Assembly: GCF_000518265.1 (NCBI RefSeq)
Contig: NZ_JADG01000011.1
Span: 248,001-312,000, forward strand
From: Actinomadura oligospora ATCC 43269
GTDB taxonomy: Bacteria > Actinomycetota > Actinomycetes > Streptosporangiales > Streptosporangiaceae
DNA length: 64,000 nucleotides
Direction: 5' to 3'
Shown: positions 51,801-60,266 of the stretch, piece after piece
Layout of the letters: every line of letters starts with the position of its first letter
Numbering within the stretch: position 1 is the stretch's first letter
The notes under the pieces: model-generated
Told to the model about the DNA's origin: nothing
The model's input: the letters and a program-made list of their open reading frames with translations, nothing else
Databases searched by the model: none
Made by a program: the position numbers and the translations under genes

Positions 51801-53973
51801 CGTCGAGACCCGCTCCGAGCCGCTTCCCGAGGCCGGGCCCGCGCCCGAACCCGGGGAGGAGCTGCCGCCCGCGTACGTGGTCGACCGGCTCGCCACGCTG
51901 GGCGTGGCGGCGATGGGGTTCCACTGGGAGCTGCCGCGCGTCCGGCGGGACGACGGGCTGCTCACCGTGACCGTCCAGGTCGGGGACGGCGAGGACGCGC
52001 CGTCCACCTGGGCTCCGCTGCTCGACGCGGCGCTGTCGGCCGCCTCGGTGGCCTTCGCCGGCGACCCCGTCCTGCGGATGCCCGCGCACGTCCACCGGGT
52101 CGCGCTCGACGGGCCGAGTCCCGCGCGGGCCCTGGTCGTCGTCCGGGTGACGGGCGAGGACACGGTCGACGTCGAGATCCGCGACCTCGGCGGCACGGTG
52201 GTCGGACGGCTCGACCGGCTGCGCTACGGCGTGCTGGAGGGCGACACCGCCGTCCTGACCAGCCCGCGCCGCCTGGTCCACGAGCTCGTCTGGCGACCGC
52301 TGCCCCTGCCCGAGGCCGCCGGGCGGACGCGGGTGGTCCTCGTCGGCCCCGACACCGCGCTGCTCGGCCGGATCAGCGAGCGGCTGGGCGCGGCGAACGT
52401 CCCCTTCCGGGTGGCGGCCACCCCCGACGACCTGCGGGAACCCGAACTCGCGGGCGGGCACACGGTCGTGGTCGTCCCGCCGCTCGGACCGTCCTCCGAC
52501 CCGGACGAGTCGGCGGTCGACGCCGCCTGGCTGCTGGCCCGGACGGCGCGGCGGCTCGCCGACTCCGGCCTGGCCGCGCCCGCCCGCCTGTGGTGCGCGA
52601 CGCAGGGGGTCAGGGAGTGCGACGAGGAGCGCTCGCTCGGCCACAGCGCCCTGTGGGGGCTCGGCCGGATCATCGGCGGCGAGCATCCGGAGTTCTGGGG
52701 CGGCGTCGTGGACATCGGCGGCTCGCCCCGGGACGTCCCGGCCCTGGTGGAGATCGTCGCGGCGGCGCCCGGCGACGACGACGTCGTCGTGGTCCGCGAC
52801 GGCGAACCGTCGGTCGCCCGGCTGACGCTGCTGGAGGGCGACCCCGTCCGGCCGCCGCTGAGCTGCCGCCCGGACGGCACGTACCTGATCACCGGCGGGC
52901 TCGGCACGCTCGGCCTGGAGGTCGCCCGGTGGCTGGCCGACCGGGGCGCGCGGCGGCTCGTCCTGGTCGGACGGCGCTCGCTGCCGCCCCGCGACACCTG
53001 GACGGACCTGACCGACCCCGCCGAGGTCGCGCGCGTCGAGGCGATCCGCGAGATGGAACGCCTCGGCGTCACCGTCGCCACCGTCGCCCTCGACATCGCC
53101 GACGCCGAGGCCGCGCGGAAGCTGCTGTCGCCCGCCGCGCTCGGCCTGCCGCCGATCCGCGGGGTCGTGCACGCGGCGGGCGTGCTGGACGACCGCACGC
53201 TCCGGACGCTCGACGAGGAGTCGCTGCGCACCGTCATGCGGCCCAAGGTGAAGGGGGCGCTCGTCCTGCACGAGCTGTTCCCGCCCGGGACGCTCGACCA
53301 CTTCGTCCTGTTCTCCTCGTGCGGGCAGCTCCTCGGCCTGCCGGGACAGGCCGCCTACGCCGCGGGCAACGCCTTCCTCGACGCGCTCGCCGCGCACCGC
53401 CGGGCCGCCGGGGACACCGCCACGACCAGCCTCGGCTGGACGTCCTGGCGGGGCATGGGCATGTCCACCTCGTCGGCCGTCATCGACGCCGAGCTCGCCG
53501 CCCGCGGCACCTCCGACATCAGCGCCACCGAGGCGTTCAGCGCGTGGTGGCTCGCGGACCGGCACGCGCTGTCCTACGCGGCCGTGCTCCGGACCGTCCC
53601 GCTCGGGCCGGGCGACCTCAGGCCGCCGCTGCTGAGCGAGCTGCACGACGCGCCGCCCGAACCGTCCGGGCCGTCCGCGGGCGAGGAGCCCTGGCGCGGG
53701 CTGGACCCGGACGCGCTGCACGCGTTCCTGGTCGAGGAGGTGCGGCGGCAGGTCGCGGAGGAGACGCGCCTGTCGGCCGCCGACGTGGACGCCGCCCGGC
53801 CGGTGGCGGAGATGGGGGTCGACTCGGTCATGACCGTACGGATCAGGCGCGGGATCGAACGCCGGTTCCGGGTCCCGCTGCCCGCGACCCTCTTCTGGGA
53901 CCGGCCGACGGTCGACGCCGTCGCGGGACTCCTGGCCGAACTCCTCGGCCCGGCTCCGGAAGGAACGCAGTGA
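48802..53973 (+). CDS. mdpB: iterative type I PKS, 6-methylsalicylate-synthase type
   Basis: A 1723-residue single-module PKS. KS (1-430): Cys176 in DTACSSSL, with His311 and His351. AT (530-830): Ser617 in GHSVG and His719, an AFH type typical of malonyl. DH/thioester-hydrolase-like (880-1150): HPVREVEIIP has Glu where HxxxGxxxxP has Gly, with Asp1075. KR (about 1355-1560): GGLGTLG and an AAYAAGN Tyr. ACP: Ser1675 in MGVDSVMT. No methyltransferase, second DH or PPTase domain is present, so it is not the enediyne PKS. The layout and length match NcsB and 6-MSA synthases. Expected product is a 6-methylsalicylate-like aryl acid. GGAAAGG precedes the ATG. Confidence 0.9.
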   Translation: MDSREPVAIIGMACRLAGGVSSPDGFWTLLREGGTTAGDLPEGRWDWYAAQGPDHAAAVRDTPGRGSYLDDVSGFDADFFGITPREAALMDPQQRIILELSWEALEHAGVPPHSLAGTDTGVFMGVGSDDYGRRLLEDLPNIEAWSGIGGAYCAVANRVSHVLDLRGSSMAIDTACSSSLVAVHLAAQALRAGECPVALAGGVLVVAAPGLSRVLDAAGAISPDGRSKSFQANADGYGRGEGGGVVVLKRLSDAERDGDRILAVIRGSAVHQDGRTNGIMAPDAAAQAHLLRRTYANAGVDPASVGFVEAHGTGTRVGDPLEASALAEVFGAGRPDGRPLLIGSAKANVGHLEAGAGMAGLIKAVLALRHREIPPNPGFSDPNPAIPWDTAGLRVVDEPTPWPSEDGPRRAGVSGYGYGGTIAHVILEEAGEQPDAADDTDTATDAGELRVLPVSAASAETLERRTAELAEHVESGSPTSLRDLGHTLAVRRTHLAHRAAVVASGRADLAEGLRAPAITGTAGSPGRGLVWVFSGHGSQWLGMAAWSLANDPAFAEVMRALDPVFQEEIGFAPTEVVERALPLPVDVAQPMIFAVQVSLAASCRAAGLRPDAVVGHSVGEIAAAVTAGVLTAEQGARLVCRRSLLLRRVAGKGAMIMVALPPGDVEELLGDRPDLAVAVAAAPRSTVVSGDPEAVAALAGRLRGDGVAVREVDSDVAFHSPFMDPLLADLAAAASDLTPRPPEIPLYSTALEDPRSDAPRDGAYWAANLRGTVRFAQAVAAAGEDGYRMFLEVAPHPVVEHSVLETLDGTDGLCTAHTMRRGRPERSILLENLAVLYCNGAEVDWTALWPEGRPADLPPAPWRHRPYWVEDTTAGVTPVVERHDPRGHTLLGGRTGIHGSTPATVWLTSLDRETRPYPGDHPVREVEIIPAAVLLNTFLTAASSGGARPDLTGVALHVPVTVTRPREVQIVLQDGMLRLSSRIVDSTPDDRAWVTHTTATVETRSEPLPEAGPAPEPGEELPPAYVVDRLATLGVAAMGFHWELPRVRRDDGLLTVTVQVGDGEDAPSTWAPLLDAALSAASVAFAGDPVLRMPAHVHRVALDGPSPARALVVVRVTGEDTVDVEIRDLGGTVVGRLDRLRYGVLEGDTAVLTSPRRLVHELVWRPLPLPEAAGRTRVVLVGPDTALLGRISERLGAANVPFRVAATPDDLREPELAGGHTVVVVPPLGPSSDPDESAVDAAWLLARTARRLADSGLAAPARLWCATQGVRECDEERSLGHSALWGLGRIIGGEHPEFWGGVVDIGGSPRDVPALVEIVAAAPGDDDVVVVRDGEPSVARLTLLEGDPVRPPLSCRPDGTYLITGGLGTLGLEVARWLADRGARRLVLVGRRSLPPRDTWTDLTDPAEVARVEAIREMERLGVTVATVALDIADAEAARKLLSPAALGLPPIRGVVHAAGVLDDRTLRTLDEESLRTVMRPKVKGALVLHELFPPGTLDHFVLFSSCGQLLGLPGQAAYAAGNAFLDALAAHRRAAGDTATTSLGWTSWRGMGMSTSSAVIDAELAARGTSDISATEAFSAWWLADRHALSYAAVLRTVPLGPGDLRPPLLSELHDAPPEPSGPSAGEEPWRGLDPDALHAFLVEEVRRQVAEETRLSAADVDAARPVAEMGVDSVMTVRIRRGIERRFRVPLPATLFWDRPTVDAVAGLLAELLGPAPEGTQ

Positions 53974-54059
53974 TGCCGCGCGGCGAGGTCGAAGGCGCGC
54001 GGGCGGGCGCTCGGGCGGGCGCGAAGGTGCGCGGTGACGCCGGAAGGGACGCAGTGATG
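53956..54059 (+). repeat. duplicated translation-start segment
   Basis: The segment CCGGAAGG(A/G)ACGCAGTGATG occurs at 53956-53975 and again at 54040-54059, 84 bases apart and in one frame. Each copy has a binding site and an ATG, so the ligase has two start sites. Confidence 0.85.
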
Positions 54060-55724
54060 TACGAGCCGATGGTTCCCTGGCCCGCCGACGTGGCCGCGTC
54101 CTACCGCGAGGCGGGATGCTGGCGCGGACGCCCCCTGGGCGCCTACCTGTGGGACACGGCCGACCGCCTGCCGGACGCGACCGCCGTGGTCGACGGCGGC
54201 GTCCGGCTGACCCACCGCGAGGTGGCCGAGCGCGCGGACCGGCTGGCGGAGGGGCTGGCCGGTCTCGGGCTCGCGCGGGGCGACCGCGTGCTCGTGCAGC
54301 TGCCGAACTCGTGGGAGTTCGTCGTCGTGGCGATGGCCTGCTTCCGGCTGGGACTCGTCCCGGTCATGATGCTGCTGCCGCACCGCGAGTACGAGCTGAC
54401 CTCGATCGCCGAGCACGTCCGGGCGAAGGCCCTGTTCGTGCCGTCCCGGTGGCGCGACTTCGACCACGAGGCGCTCGCGCACCGGGTCGCGGGGCGGCTG
54501 TCCTCGCCGCCGCTGGTGCTGACGGCGGGGGCCCCGGCCGGTCCGGGAAGCGTCGGGCTCCGGCCGCTCATGGACGGGCGGGGCGGCGAGGCCGAGCGCC
54601 GGGCCCGGCTGGACGCGCGGGCCCCCGCGCCGTCCGAGCCCGCGCTGTTCCTGCTGTCCGGCGGGACGACCGGCCTGCCCAAGCTGATCAGCCGGACGCA
54701 CGACGACTACGAGTACAACATCCGCCGCATCACCGAGATCTGCCGGGTCGGCGAGGACACCGTGTACCTCGCCGTCCTGCCCGCGGGGCACAACTTCCCG
54801 CTGGCCAACCCGGGCATCCTCGGCACGCTGATGGCGGGCGGGCGGGTCGTCCTGCTGCCCTCGCCGAGGCCCGCGGCGGTGTTCGAGGCGATCGAGAGGG
54901 AGCGGGTGACGGTCACCTCGGCCACCCCGGCGATCGCGCTGCGCTGGATGGAGGAGGCGGCGGGCAGCGGACGCGACCTGTCCAGCCTCCGGTACGTCCA
55001 GGTGGGCGGGTCCATGCTCTCGCCCGAGGTCGCCGCCGAAATCGGGCCCGCGCTCGGCTGCGGCCTGCAGCAGATGTACGGCATGGCCGAGGGCCTGATC
55101 TGCTGCATGCCGGTCGACGCGCCGGGCGACGTCGCGCACACGGCCCAGGGCGCTCCCATCAGCCCGTACGACGAGCTCAAGGTCGTCGGACGGGACGGGA
55201 CCCCGGTGCCGCCGGGCGGCGTCGGCGAGCTGCTGACCCGCGGGCCCTACACGCCGCGCGGGTACTACGCGGCCCCGGAGCAGAACGCCGTCTCCTTCAC
55301 CCCGGACGGCTGGTACCGCACCGGCGACCTCGTCCGGATCACCCCGGAGGGCATGGTCGTGGTCTGCGGCCGGGTCAAGGACCTCGTCAACCGGGGCGGC
55401 GAGAAGATCGCGCCGGGCGAGGTCGAGGTGCTCGTGCAGGAGATCCCGGCGGTGGCCGAGGCCGCCGTCCTCGGGCTCCCCGATCCGGCGCTCGGCGAAC
55501 GGGTGTGCCTGGTCGTCCGCCTCCACCCGGGCCACTCGCTGACCCTGGCGGGCGTCCGCGCCGCCCTGACCACCCGGGGGATCGCCGGGTTCAAGCACCC
55601 GGACCGGCTGGAGGTCCTCGCCGACCTGCCGCACACGCCGCTGGGCAAGCCCGACAAGAACGCCCTGCGCGTCCTCCTGGACCGTCCGGACGACCGTCCC
55701 GGCGACCAGGGAACCGCCGCGTAG
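54057..55724 (+). CDS. aryl-acid adenylating enzyme/CoA ligase (DHB-AMP ligase type)
   Basis: A 555-residue ANL enzyme. LLSGGTTGLPKLISRTH is the P-loop with the aryl-acid-family SGG start, LPAGHNFPLANPG is the site that reads the aryl acid in DhbE, and GYYAAPEQN...YRTGDLVRI and KDLVNRGGEKIAPGEVE are the later ANL motifs. It would activate the salicylate made by the upstream PKS, as a CoA ester in maduropeptin and neocarzinostatin (NcsB2). The start is ATG 54057, or ATG 53973 overlapping the PKS stop (28 residues more, basic and Gly/Ala-rich). Co-transcribed with the PKS. Confidence 0.9.
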   Translation: MYEPMVPWPADVAASYREAGCWRGRPLGAYLWDTADRLPDATAVVDGGVRLTHREVAERADRLAEGLAGLGLARGDRVLVQLPNSWEFVVVAMACFRLGLVPVMMLLPHREYELTSIAEHVRAKALFVPSRWRDFDHEALAHRVAGRLSSPPLVLTAGAPAGPGSVGLRPLMDGRGGEAERRARLDARAPAPSEPALFLLSGGTTGLPKLISRTHDDYEYNIRRITEICRVGEDTVYLAVLPAGHNFPLANPGILGTLMAGGRVVLLPSPRPAAVFEAIERERVTVTSATPAIALRWMEEAAGSGRDLSSLRYVQVGGSMLSPEVAAEIGPALGCGLQQMYGMAEGLICCMPVDAPGDVAHTAQGAPISPYDELKVVGRDGTPVPPGGVGELLTRGPYTPRGYYAAPEQNAVSFTPDGWYRTGDLVRITPEGMVVVCGRVKDLVNRGGEKIAPGEVEVLVQEIPAVAEAAVLGLPDPALGERVCLVVRLHPGHSLTLAGVRAALTTRGIAGFKHPDRLEVLADLPHTPLGKPDKNALRVLLDRPDDRPGDQGTAA

Positions 55725-55794
55725 CCCACGAAGCGCCACCGAAACGGCGGACACCGGAGCCGCCGAAGCGACCAGGACCGATCGAAAGAGCAGG

Positions 55795-55865
55795 CCTCCC
55801 GGGGAGGGAGGGATCCCCGGGAGGAGAACTCCCGGGGCGGCCGCGCGGGGTACGGCCGCCCCGGG
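55795..55865. terminator. double hairpin terminator region
   Basis: Two stems (55795-55805 with 55814-55824, and 55831-55843 with 55853-55865) lie between the convergent ligase and MMPL transporter genes. Confidence 0.75.
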
Positions 55866-55890
55866 TGCTCGTGTGGAGCCCGCTCGCCGG

Positions 55891-58023
55891 CTAGCCGCCG
55901 GGGGCGGGCTCCAGGTCCATCTCACCGATGTCACCGGCATCGGCGACCGGGACGTCCTCACGTTTGGCGAGGCGGCCCGGCAGCCAGACGAACCGGCCCA
56001 TGTCGAGCGTCAGCGCCGTCACCAGCACCGACCGGACGACGAAGGTGTCCAGCAGGATGCCGATCGAGACCGCCGCGCCGATCTCGATGAACGAGATCAC
56101 CGGGACGGTGGTGAGCACCGCGAAGGTGCCCGCGAGCACCAGGCCCGCCGAGGTGATGACGCCGCCGGTCGCGGTCAGGCCGGACAGGGCCGCCCGCCGG
56201 GTGCCGAGGCGCTGGGCGTCCTCCCGCACCCGCGTCATGAGGAAGATGTTGTAGTCCACGCCGAGGGAGACCAGGAACACGAACACCAGCAGCGGGAACG
56301 AGGTGTCGGTCGCCTTGAACCCGAACACGTCGTGGAACAGCACCGAGCTGATCCCGAGCGCGGCCAGGTACGACAGGACGACCGTGCCGATCAGCAGCAG
56401 GGGCGCGACCAGCGCGCGCAGCAGCAGCGTGAGGATCACCATGACCGCGACCAGGACGAGCGGGATCAGCAGCCACGTGTCGTGGTGGTAGGCGCTGTTG
56501 GTGTCCTTGGTGAGCGCGGTCTGCCCGCCGACCTTCGCGTCCGCGCCACTGACCCCGTGCACGGACGTGCGCAGCCGGGAGACCGTGTCGAACGCCGCCT
56601 GGGTGTCGGGCTGGGCCCGGAGCGTGCCCTCGAGGTAGACCAGCCCGTCCTTCTGGACGGGGTCGGTCACCGACACGATCCCCTGGTCGCCGCTCAGCGC
56701 CTGCCGCAGCTGCGGCGCCGCCCCGGCGTTGCCGATCACCACGACGGGCTGGCCGTTCTGCCCCGCCGCGAAGTGCCGGGCGATGACCTCCTGGCCGACG
56801 ACCGACTGCGGCTTGTCGAGGAAGGCGTCCTGCGAGGCCAGGCCGGTCGCGTGCATCTGGAAGATGCCGAAGGACAGGAAGCCGAGCACGACGGCGGTGC
56901 CGATCCAGATCGCCCGGGGCCGCCGCGCGATGCGGGTCCCGGCCCGCGCCCACAGCCGGGCGCTGGTGACCTCGGAGGACCCGACCTTCGGCTTCCTCGG
57001 CCAGAAGATCCACCGGCCGAAGATGACCAGCAGGGCGGGCATCAGCGTCAGCGAGATGACCAGGCCGACGGCGATGCCGATCGCCAGCACCGGGCCGAGG
57101 CCCGCGGTGTTGTTCATCTGCGCGAACTGCAGGCACAGCAGGGCGACCGAGACGGTGGCGGCGCTCGCGACGATCGGCGGCGCGGCGCGCCGCAGCGCGA
57201 CGGCCATCGCCGTGTGCCGGTCCTCGTGCCGCCGCAGCTCCTCGCGGTAGCGCGACAGCAGCAGCAGCGCGTAGTCGGTCCCCGCGCCGAACACGAGCAC
57301 CAGCAGGAAGCCGGTGTCCTGGGCGTTGACCGTCAGCCCGGCGTGCTTGGCCAGGAGGTAGATGAAGCCCTGCGAGCCGGTCAGCGCGAGCATCGCGCAC
57401 AGGAAGGGCAGGATCCACAGCACCGGGCTGCGGTAGGCGAACAGCAGGATGACGACGACCACGAGGACCGTGAACAGCAGCTGCGTGGAGTTGAGGCCCG
57501 AGTACGCGTCGGTGGTGTCGGCCAGGTAGGTGCCCATGCCCGCGAGGTGCACCGACATGCCCGCGCCGCCGGTGCCGGTGATCTTCTTGACCCCGTCCAC
57601 CCGCTTGACGATCTTGGACGTGCCGTCCTTGCCCATCTTGATCGGCACGACGGTCTGCAGCGCCTTCCCGTCGGACGAGGCGATGGGCCCGGCGACCTTG
57701 CCGACCACGCCCTCGGCCCCGGCCAGCGCCCTGGCGTCCGCCTCGGCCTTGGCCCGGTCCGCCGGGGTGATGCCGGACGTCCGCTCGTAGACCACGACCG
57801 ACGGCACGTCGTCGCCGGTCTGGAACCGCTTCTGGAGGTCCAGGACCCGGGTGGCCTCGGCCTTGCCCGGAAGCCACTGCGAGTAGTCGTTGTTCTCGGC
57901 GCTCGTGAGCTTCCCGGCCAGCGGCCCGGCCACCATCATCGTCAGCAGCAGCCAGACGACCAGGACGACCCATTTGCTCCATCTGCCGCAGACGAACCGG
58001 GTGACCCCGTTCTCTCTGTCCAT
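55891..58023 (-). CDS. MMPL/RND-type exporter
   Basis: A 710-residue membrane protein with the RND layout: one N-terminal helix, a large outside loop, five to six helices, then the same again. GTDYALLLLSRYREELRR and GVDYNIFLMTRVREDAQR are the twin motifs in the two halves. ATG 58023 has GGAG 6 bases before it; the 24 earlier residues have no signal. MmpL-type proteins export lipids or antibiotics. With the MFS gene at 2175 it may be the second exporter of the pathway. Its start is divergent from the glycosyltransferase over 277 bases. Confidence 0.9.
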   Translation of the reverse strand: MDRENGVTRFVCGRWSKWVVLVVWLLLTMMVAGPLAGKLTSAENNDYSQWLPGKAEATRVLDLQKRFQTGDDVPSVVVYERTSGITPADRAKAEADARALAGAEGVVGKVAGPIASSDGKALQTVVPIKMGKDGTSKIVKRVDGVKKITGTGGAGMSVHLAGMGTYLADTTDAYSGLNSTQLLFTVLVVVVILLFAYRSPVLWILPFLCAMLALTGSQGFIYLLAKHAGLTVNAQDTGFLLVLVFGAGTDYALLLLSRYREELRRHEDRHTAMAVALRRAAPPIVASAATVSVALLCLQFAQMNNTAGLGPVLAIGIAVGLVISLTLMPALLVIFGRWIFWPRKPKVGSSEVTSARLWARAGTRIARRPRAIWIGTAVVLGFLSFGIFQMHATGLASQDAFLDKPQSVVGQEVIARHFAAGQNGQPVVVIGNAGAAPQLRQALSGDQGIVSVTDPVQKDGLVYLEGTLRAQPDTQAAFDTVSRLRTSVHGVSGADAKVGGQTALTKDTNSAYHHDTWLLIPLVLVAVMVILTLLLRALVAPLLLIGTVVLSYLAALGISSVLFHDVFGFKATDTSFPLLVFVFLVSLGVDYNIFLMTRVREDAQRLGTRRAALSGLTATGGVITSAGLVLAGTFAVLTTVPVISFIEIGAAVSIGILLDTFVVRSVLVTALTLDMGRFVWLPGRLAKREDVPVADAGDIGEMDLEPAPGG

Positions 58024-58300
58024 GCATGCTCCATCCGGAGGGCTCACATCGGGGGGTTGGGTACCTGTATGACGGCACGCCCCCCGGAAACTCACCGCCG
58101 TCGCACCGTCCGATCACGGGCCCGTCCGCCTGGCCCGTTCCAAGGGACGATCCGCAGGTGAGCACGGGCGGCGATCCGCGTGGCGGGCCGCGGAGCGGAC
58201 CGTGCGGCGGGCCGTGGGCGGCACAGCAATCCACGAGGTGCGCAGGGCGAACGACCCGCTGGACGATGTCCGGGAATGCTCCGTCCCCGAAGGAGATCCG

Positions 58301-59722
58301 ATGCGCGTTCTGTTCACGATCTATCCCAACTCGCTCGCGCACCTCTACCCGGTCGTGCCGCTCGCGTGGGCGCTGCAGAGCGCCGGGCACGAGGTCCGGA
58401 TCGCGGCGCACCACAGCGCCGCGGAGCAGATCATCACCACCGGCCTGTCCCCCGTGGCGCTCGGCGACCCGGACACCCCGGAGGTGCGGCTGACCGACGA
58501 GGCCAAGCCGCCGAAGACGCCCGAGGAGGTCGACCGCTACGCGCGCGTCCTGGGGCTCACCGAGAAGGAGCGCGAGTACTGGATCACCTACTTCCAGTAC
58601 CTGTTCGTCCCGATGTCGGACTACATCCGGGTCGACCGCTCCGAGGCGTCCGACATGGTCGAGTTCGCCCGCGCCTGGCAGCCGGACCTGGTCCTGTGGG
58701 ACGTCACCGTGCCGAGCGGCGCGGTCGCCGCGCGGGCGTGCGGCGCGGCGCAGGCGCGGCTGGTGAACGGCGAGGACGTCTTCGCGTTCAGCCTGGACAG
58801 GCTCGCCGAGCACGCCGACGAGCTCAGGGCGGCGGGCCTGGACGAGAACCCCCTCGCGACCATGCTGCGCCCGCTGGCCGACAAGTACGGCGTCGAGATC
58901 GACCGGGAACTGCTGCTCGGCGACTTCACCGTGGACGCCATCCCGGACGGCCTGCAGCTGCCCGTCCGGGTCAACCGGGTGCACATGCGCCACATCCCGT
59001 TCGCGGGCGCCCAGACCTTCCCGAAGTGGCTGCACGACAAGCCCGAGCGGCCCCGGGTCGCGCTGTCGCTCGGCGAGTCGACGCGCCGCTTCATCCGCGG
59101 CGACTGGGACCGCGCCCCCAAGATCATGAAGGCGCTGGAGGGCCTGGACATCGAGGTCGTCGCGACCCTGAACAGCCTCCAGCTGGACGACGTGGAGAAG
59201 ATCCCCGACAACGTCCGGGTGATCGAGTGGGTGAACCTCACCCACCTGCTGCCGACCTGCTCGGCGATGATCCACCACGGCGGCATCGGCACCTACTCGG
59301 CCGCGGTCCCGGCGAAGGTGCCGCACCTGGTGTGCGACATCGAGGGCGAGTCCCTCATGCTGCAGCCCGTCCAGGACACCGACGCCTCGCGGACCGGCAC
59401 CCTGCTGCCGGGCCTGGAGATCGGCAAGCGCGAGGAGCGGGAGGCGGACGGCCCGCCGCCGGTCTTCGAGCTGCCCGCCAAGAAGGTCGAGGCCACCCCG
59501 GTCTCGGAGTTCGTGATCGCGCAGGGGTCCGGCGCCCGCCTGGACCACCGCGCCCAGACCGTCGAGGAGATGCGCGCGCTGATCCTCGAGGTCACGACCT
59601 CGGAGGCCTACCGCAAGGGCGCGGAGTCCGTCCACGAGCAGTGGCTCGCGACGCCCAGCCCGAGCGACGTCGTGCCCATCCTGGAGCGGCTGGCCGTCGA
59701 GCACCGTCGCCAGCGCGACTGA
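58301..59722 (+). CDS. glycosyltransferase (EryCIII/GT1 type)
   Basis: A 473-residue GT-B glycosyltransferase. The N-terminal acceptor domain begins MRVLFTIYPNSLAHLYPVVPL, and the C-terminal donor motif is MIHHGGIGTY (HHGG, as in macrolide and enediyne sugar transferases). AGGAGAT precedes ATG 58301. A charged insert of about 50 residues (EIGKREEREADGPPP...) near residue 380 is unusual and could be a disordered loop. It is the only glycosyltransferase in the window, so it is the candidate to attach the C-methyl pentose to the core. The acceptor and sugar are inferred only. Confidence 0.88.
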   Translation: MRVLFTIYPNSLAHLYPVVPLAWALQSAGHEVRIAAHHSAAEQIITTGLSPVALGDPDTPEVRLTDEAKPPKTPEEVDRYARVLGLTEKEREYWITYFQYLFVPMSDYIRVDRSEASDMVEFARAWQPDLVLWDVTVPSGAVAARACGAAQARLVNGEDVFAFSLDRLAEHADELRAAGLDENPLATMLRPLADKYGVEIDRELLLGDFTVDAIPDGLQLPVRVNRVHMRHIPFAGAQTFPKWLHDKPERPRVALSLGESTRRFIRGDWDRAPKIMKALEGLDIEVVATLNSLQLDDVEKIPDNVRVIEWVNLTHLLPTCSAMIHHGGIGTYSAAVPAKVPHLVCDIEGESLMLQPVQDTDASRTGTLLPGLEIGKREEREADGPPPVFELPAKKVEATPVSEFVIAQGSGARLDHRAQTVEEMRALILEVTTSEAYRKGAESVHEQWLATPSPSDVVPILERLAVEHRRQRD

Positions 59723-59808
59723 CACACGCGACTGACACACGCGACTGAGGCCGCTCACGGACGCGGCGCCCCGGCCGGATCGCCCCGGCCGAGGGCCCGC
59801 CGCCACCC

Positions 59809-59841
59809 CGGGCCGTCCCGCGCACTTCGCGGGACGGCCCG
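59809..59841. terminator. hairpin terminator
   Basis: A perfect 14-base stem (59809-59822 with 59828-59841) with a 5-base loop lies between the convergent glycosyltransferase and VOC genes. Confidence 0.75.
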
Positions 59842-59888
59842 GGAGAACGGCCCGAGAACGGCCCGCGAGGACGGCGGGGCCGCGCGGG

Positions 59889-60266
59889 TCAGCCGCCCAT
59901 CTGCTGGAGCGCCCAGCCGTTGCCGTCCGGGTCCTGGAAGTAGGCGTAGGAGACGCTCGGCTTCTCCGGGGCGCCCATGACGCTGACCTCGCTGACCTCC
60001 ACGCCTCGTCCGGCGAGCTCGTCCCGCACCGCGTGGATGTCCTTGACCACCAGGTGCAGGTTCTGGATCGCGCCGGGCGGGGTGTCGACCCATCCCATGC
60101 CGAAGCCGATCGAGCAGCCGGAGCCGGGCGGCGTCATCTGCACGATCCGGAAGCCGCCGCCCGGGTTGACGTCGTGGTCCAGGTGGAAGCCGACCTTCTC
60201 GTAGAAGGCGATCGAGCGGTCCGTGTCGGACACGGGGATCGGCACCAGTTCGAGCTTGAGTTCCAT
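59889..60266 (-). CDS. VOC-superfamily (glyoxalase-like) protein
   Basis: A 125-residue protein of the vicinal-oxygen-chelate fold, with two beta-alpha-beta-beta-beta halves (VPIPVSDTDRSIAFYEKVGF and NLHLVVKDIHAVRDELAGRG). The end SYAYFQDPDGNGWALQQ has the Glu-like metal-site region of the family. Such small proteins include bleomycin-type drug-binding proteins and lyases. The position beside the cluster allows a sequestering role, but members are common and it may be unrelated. Confidence 0.82.
   Translation of the reverse strand: MELKLELVPIPVSDTDRSIAFYEKVGFHLDHDVNPGGGFRIVQMTPPGSGCSIGFGMGWVDTPPGAIQNLHLVVKDIHAVRDELAGRGVEVSEVSVMGAPEKPSVSYAYFQDPDGNGWALQQMGG

Noticed and set aside
50542..53721. 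1059-residue minus-strand frame inside the aromatic PKS
   Set aside because: Antisense to the PKS, which has all catalytic motifs; the antisense product is Arg/Gly/Asp-rich with no domain.
48802..53973. The PKS as the enediyne core PKS
   Set aside because: It lacks the integrated phosphopantetheinyl transferase and the KS-AT-ACP-KR-DH order; its layout and the ligase beside it fit a methylsalicylate PKS.
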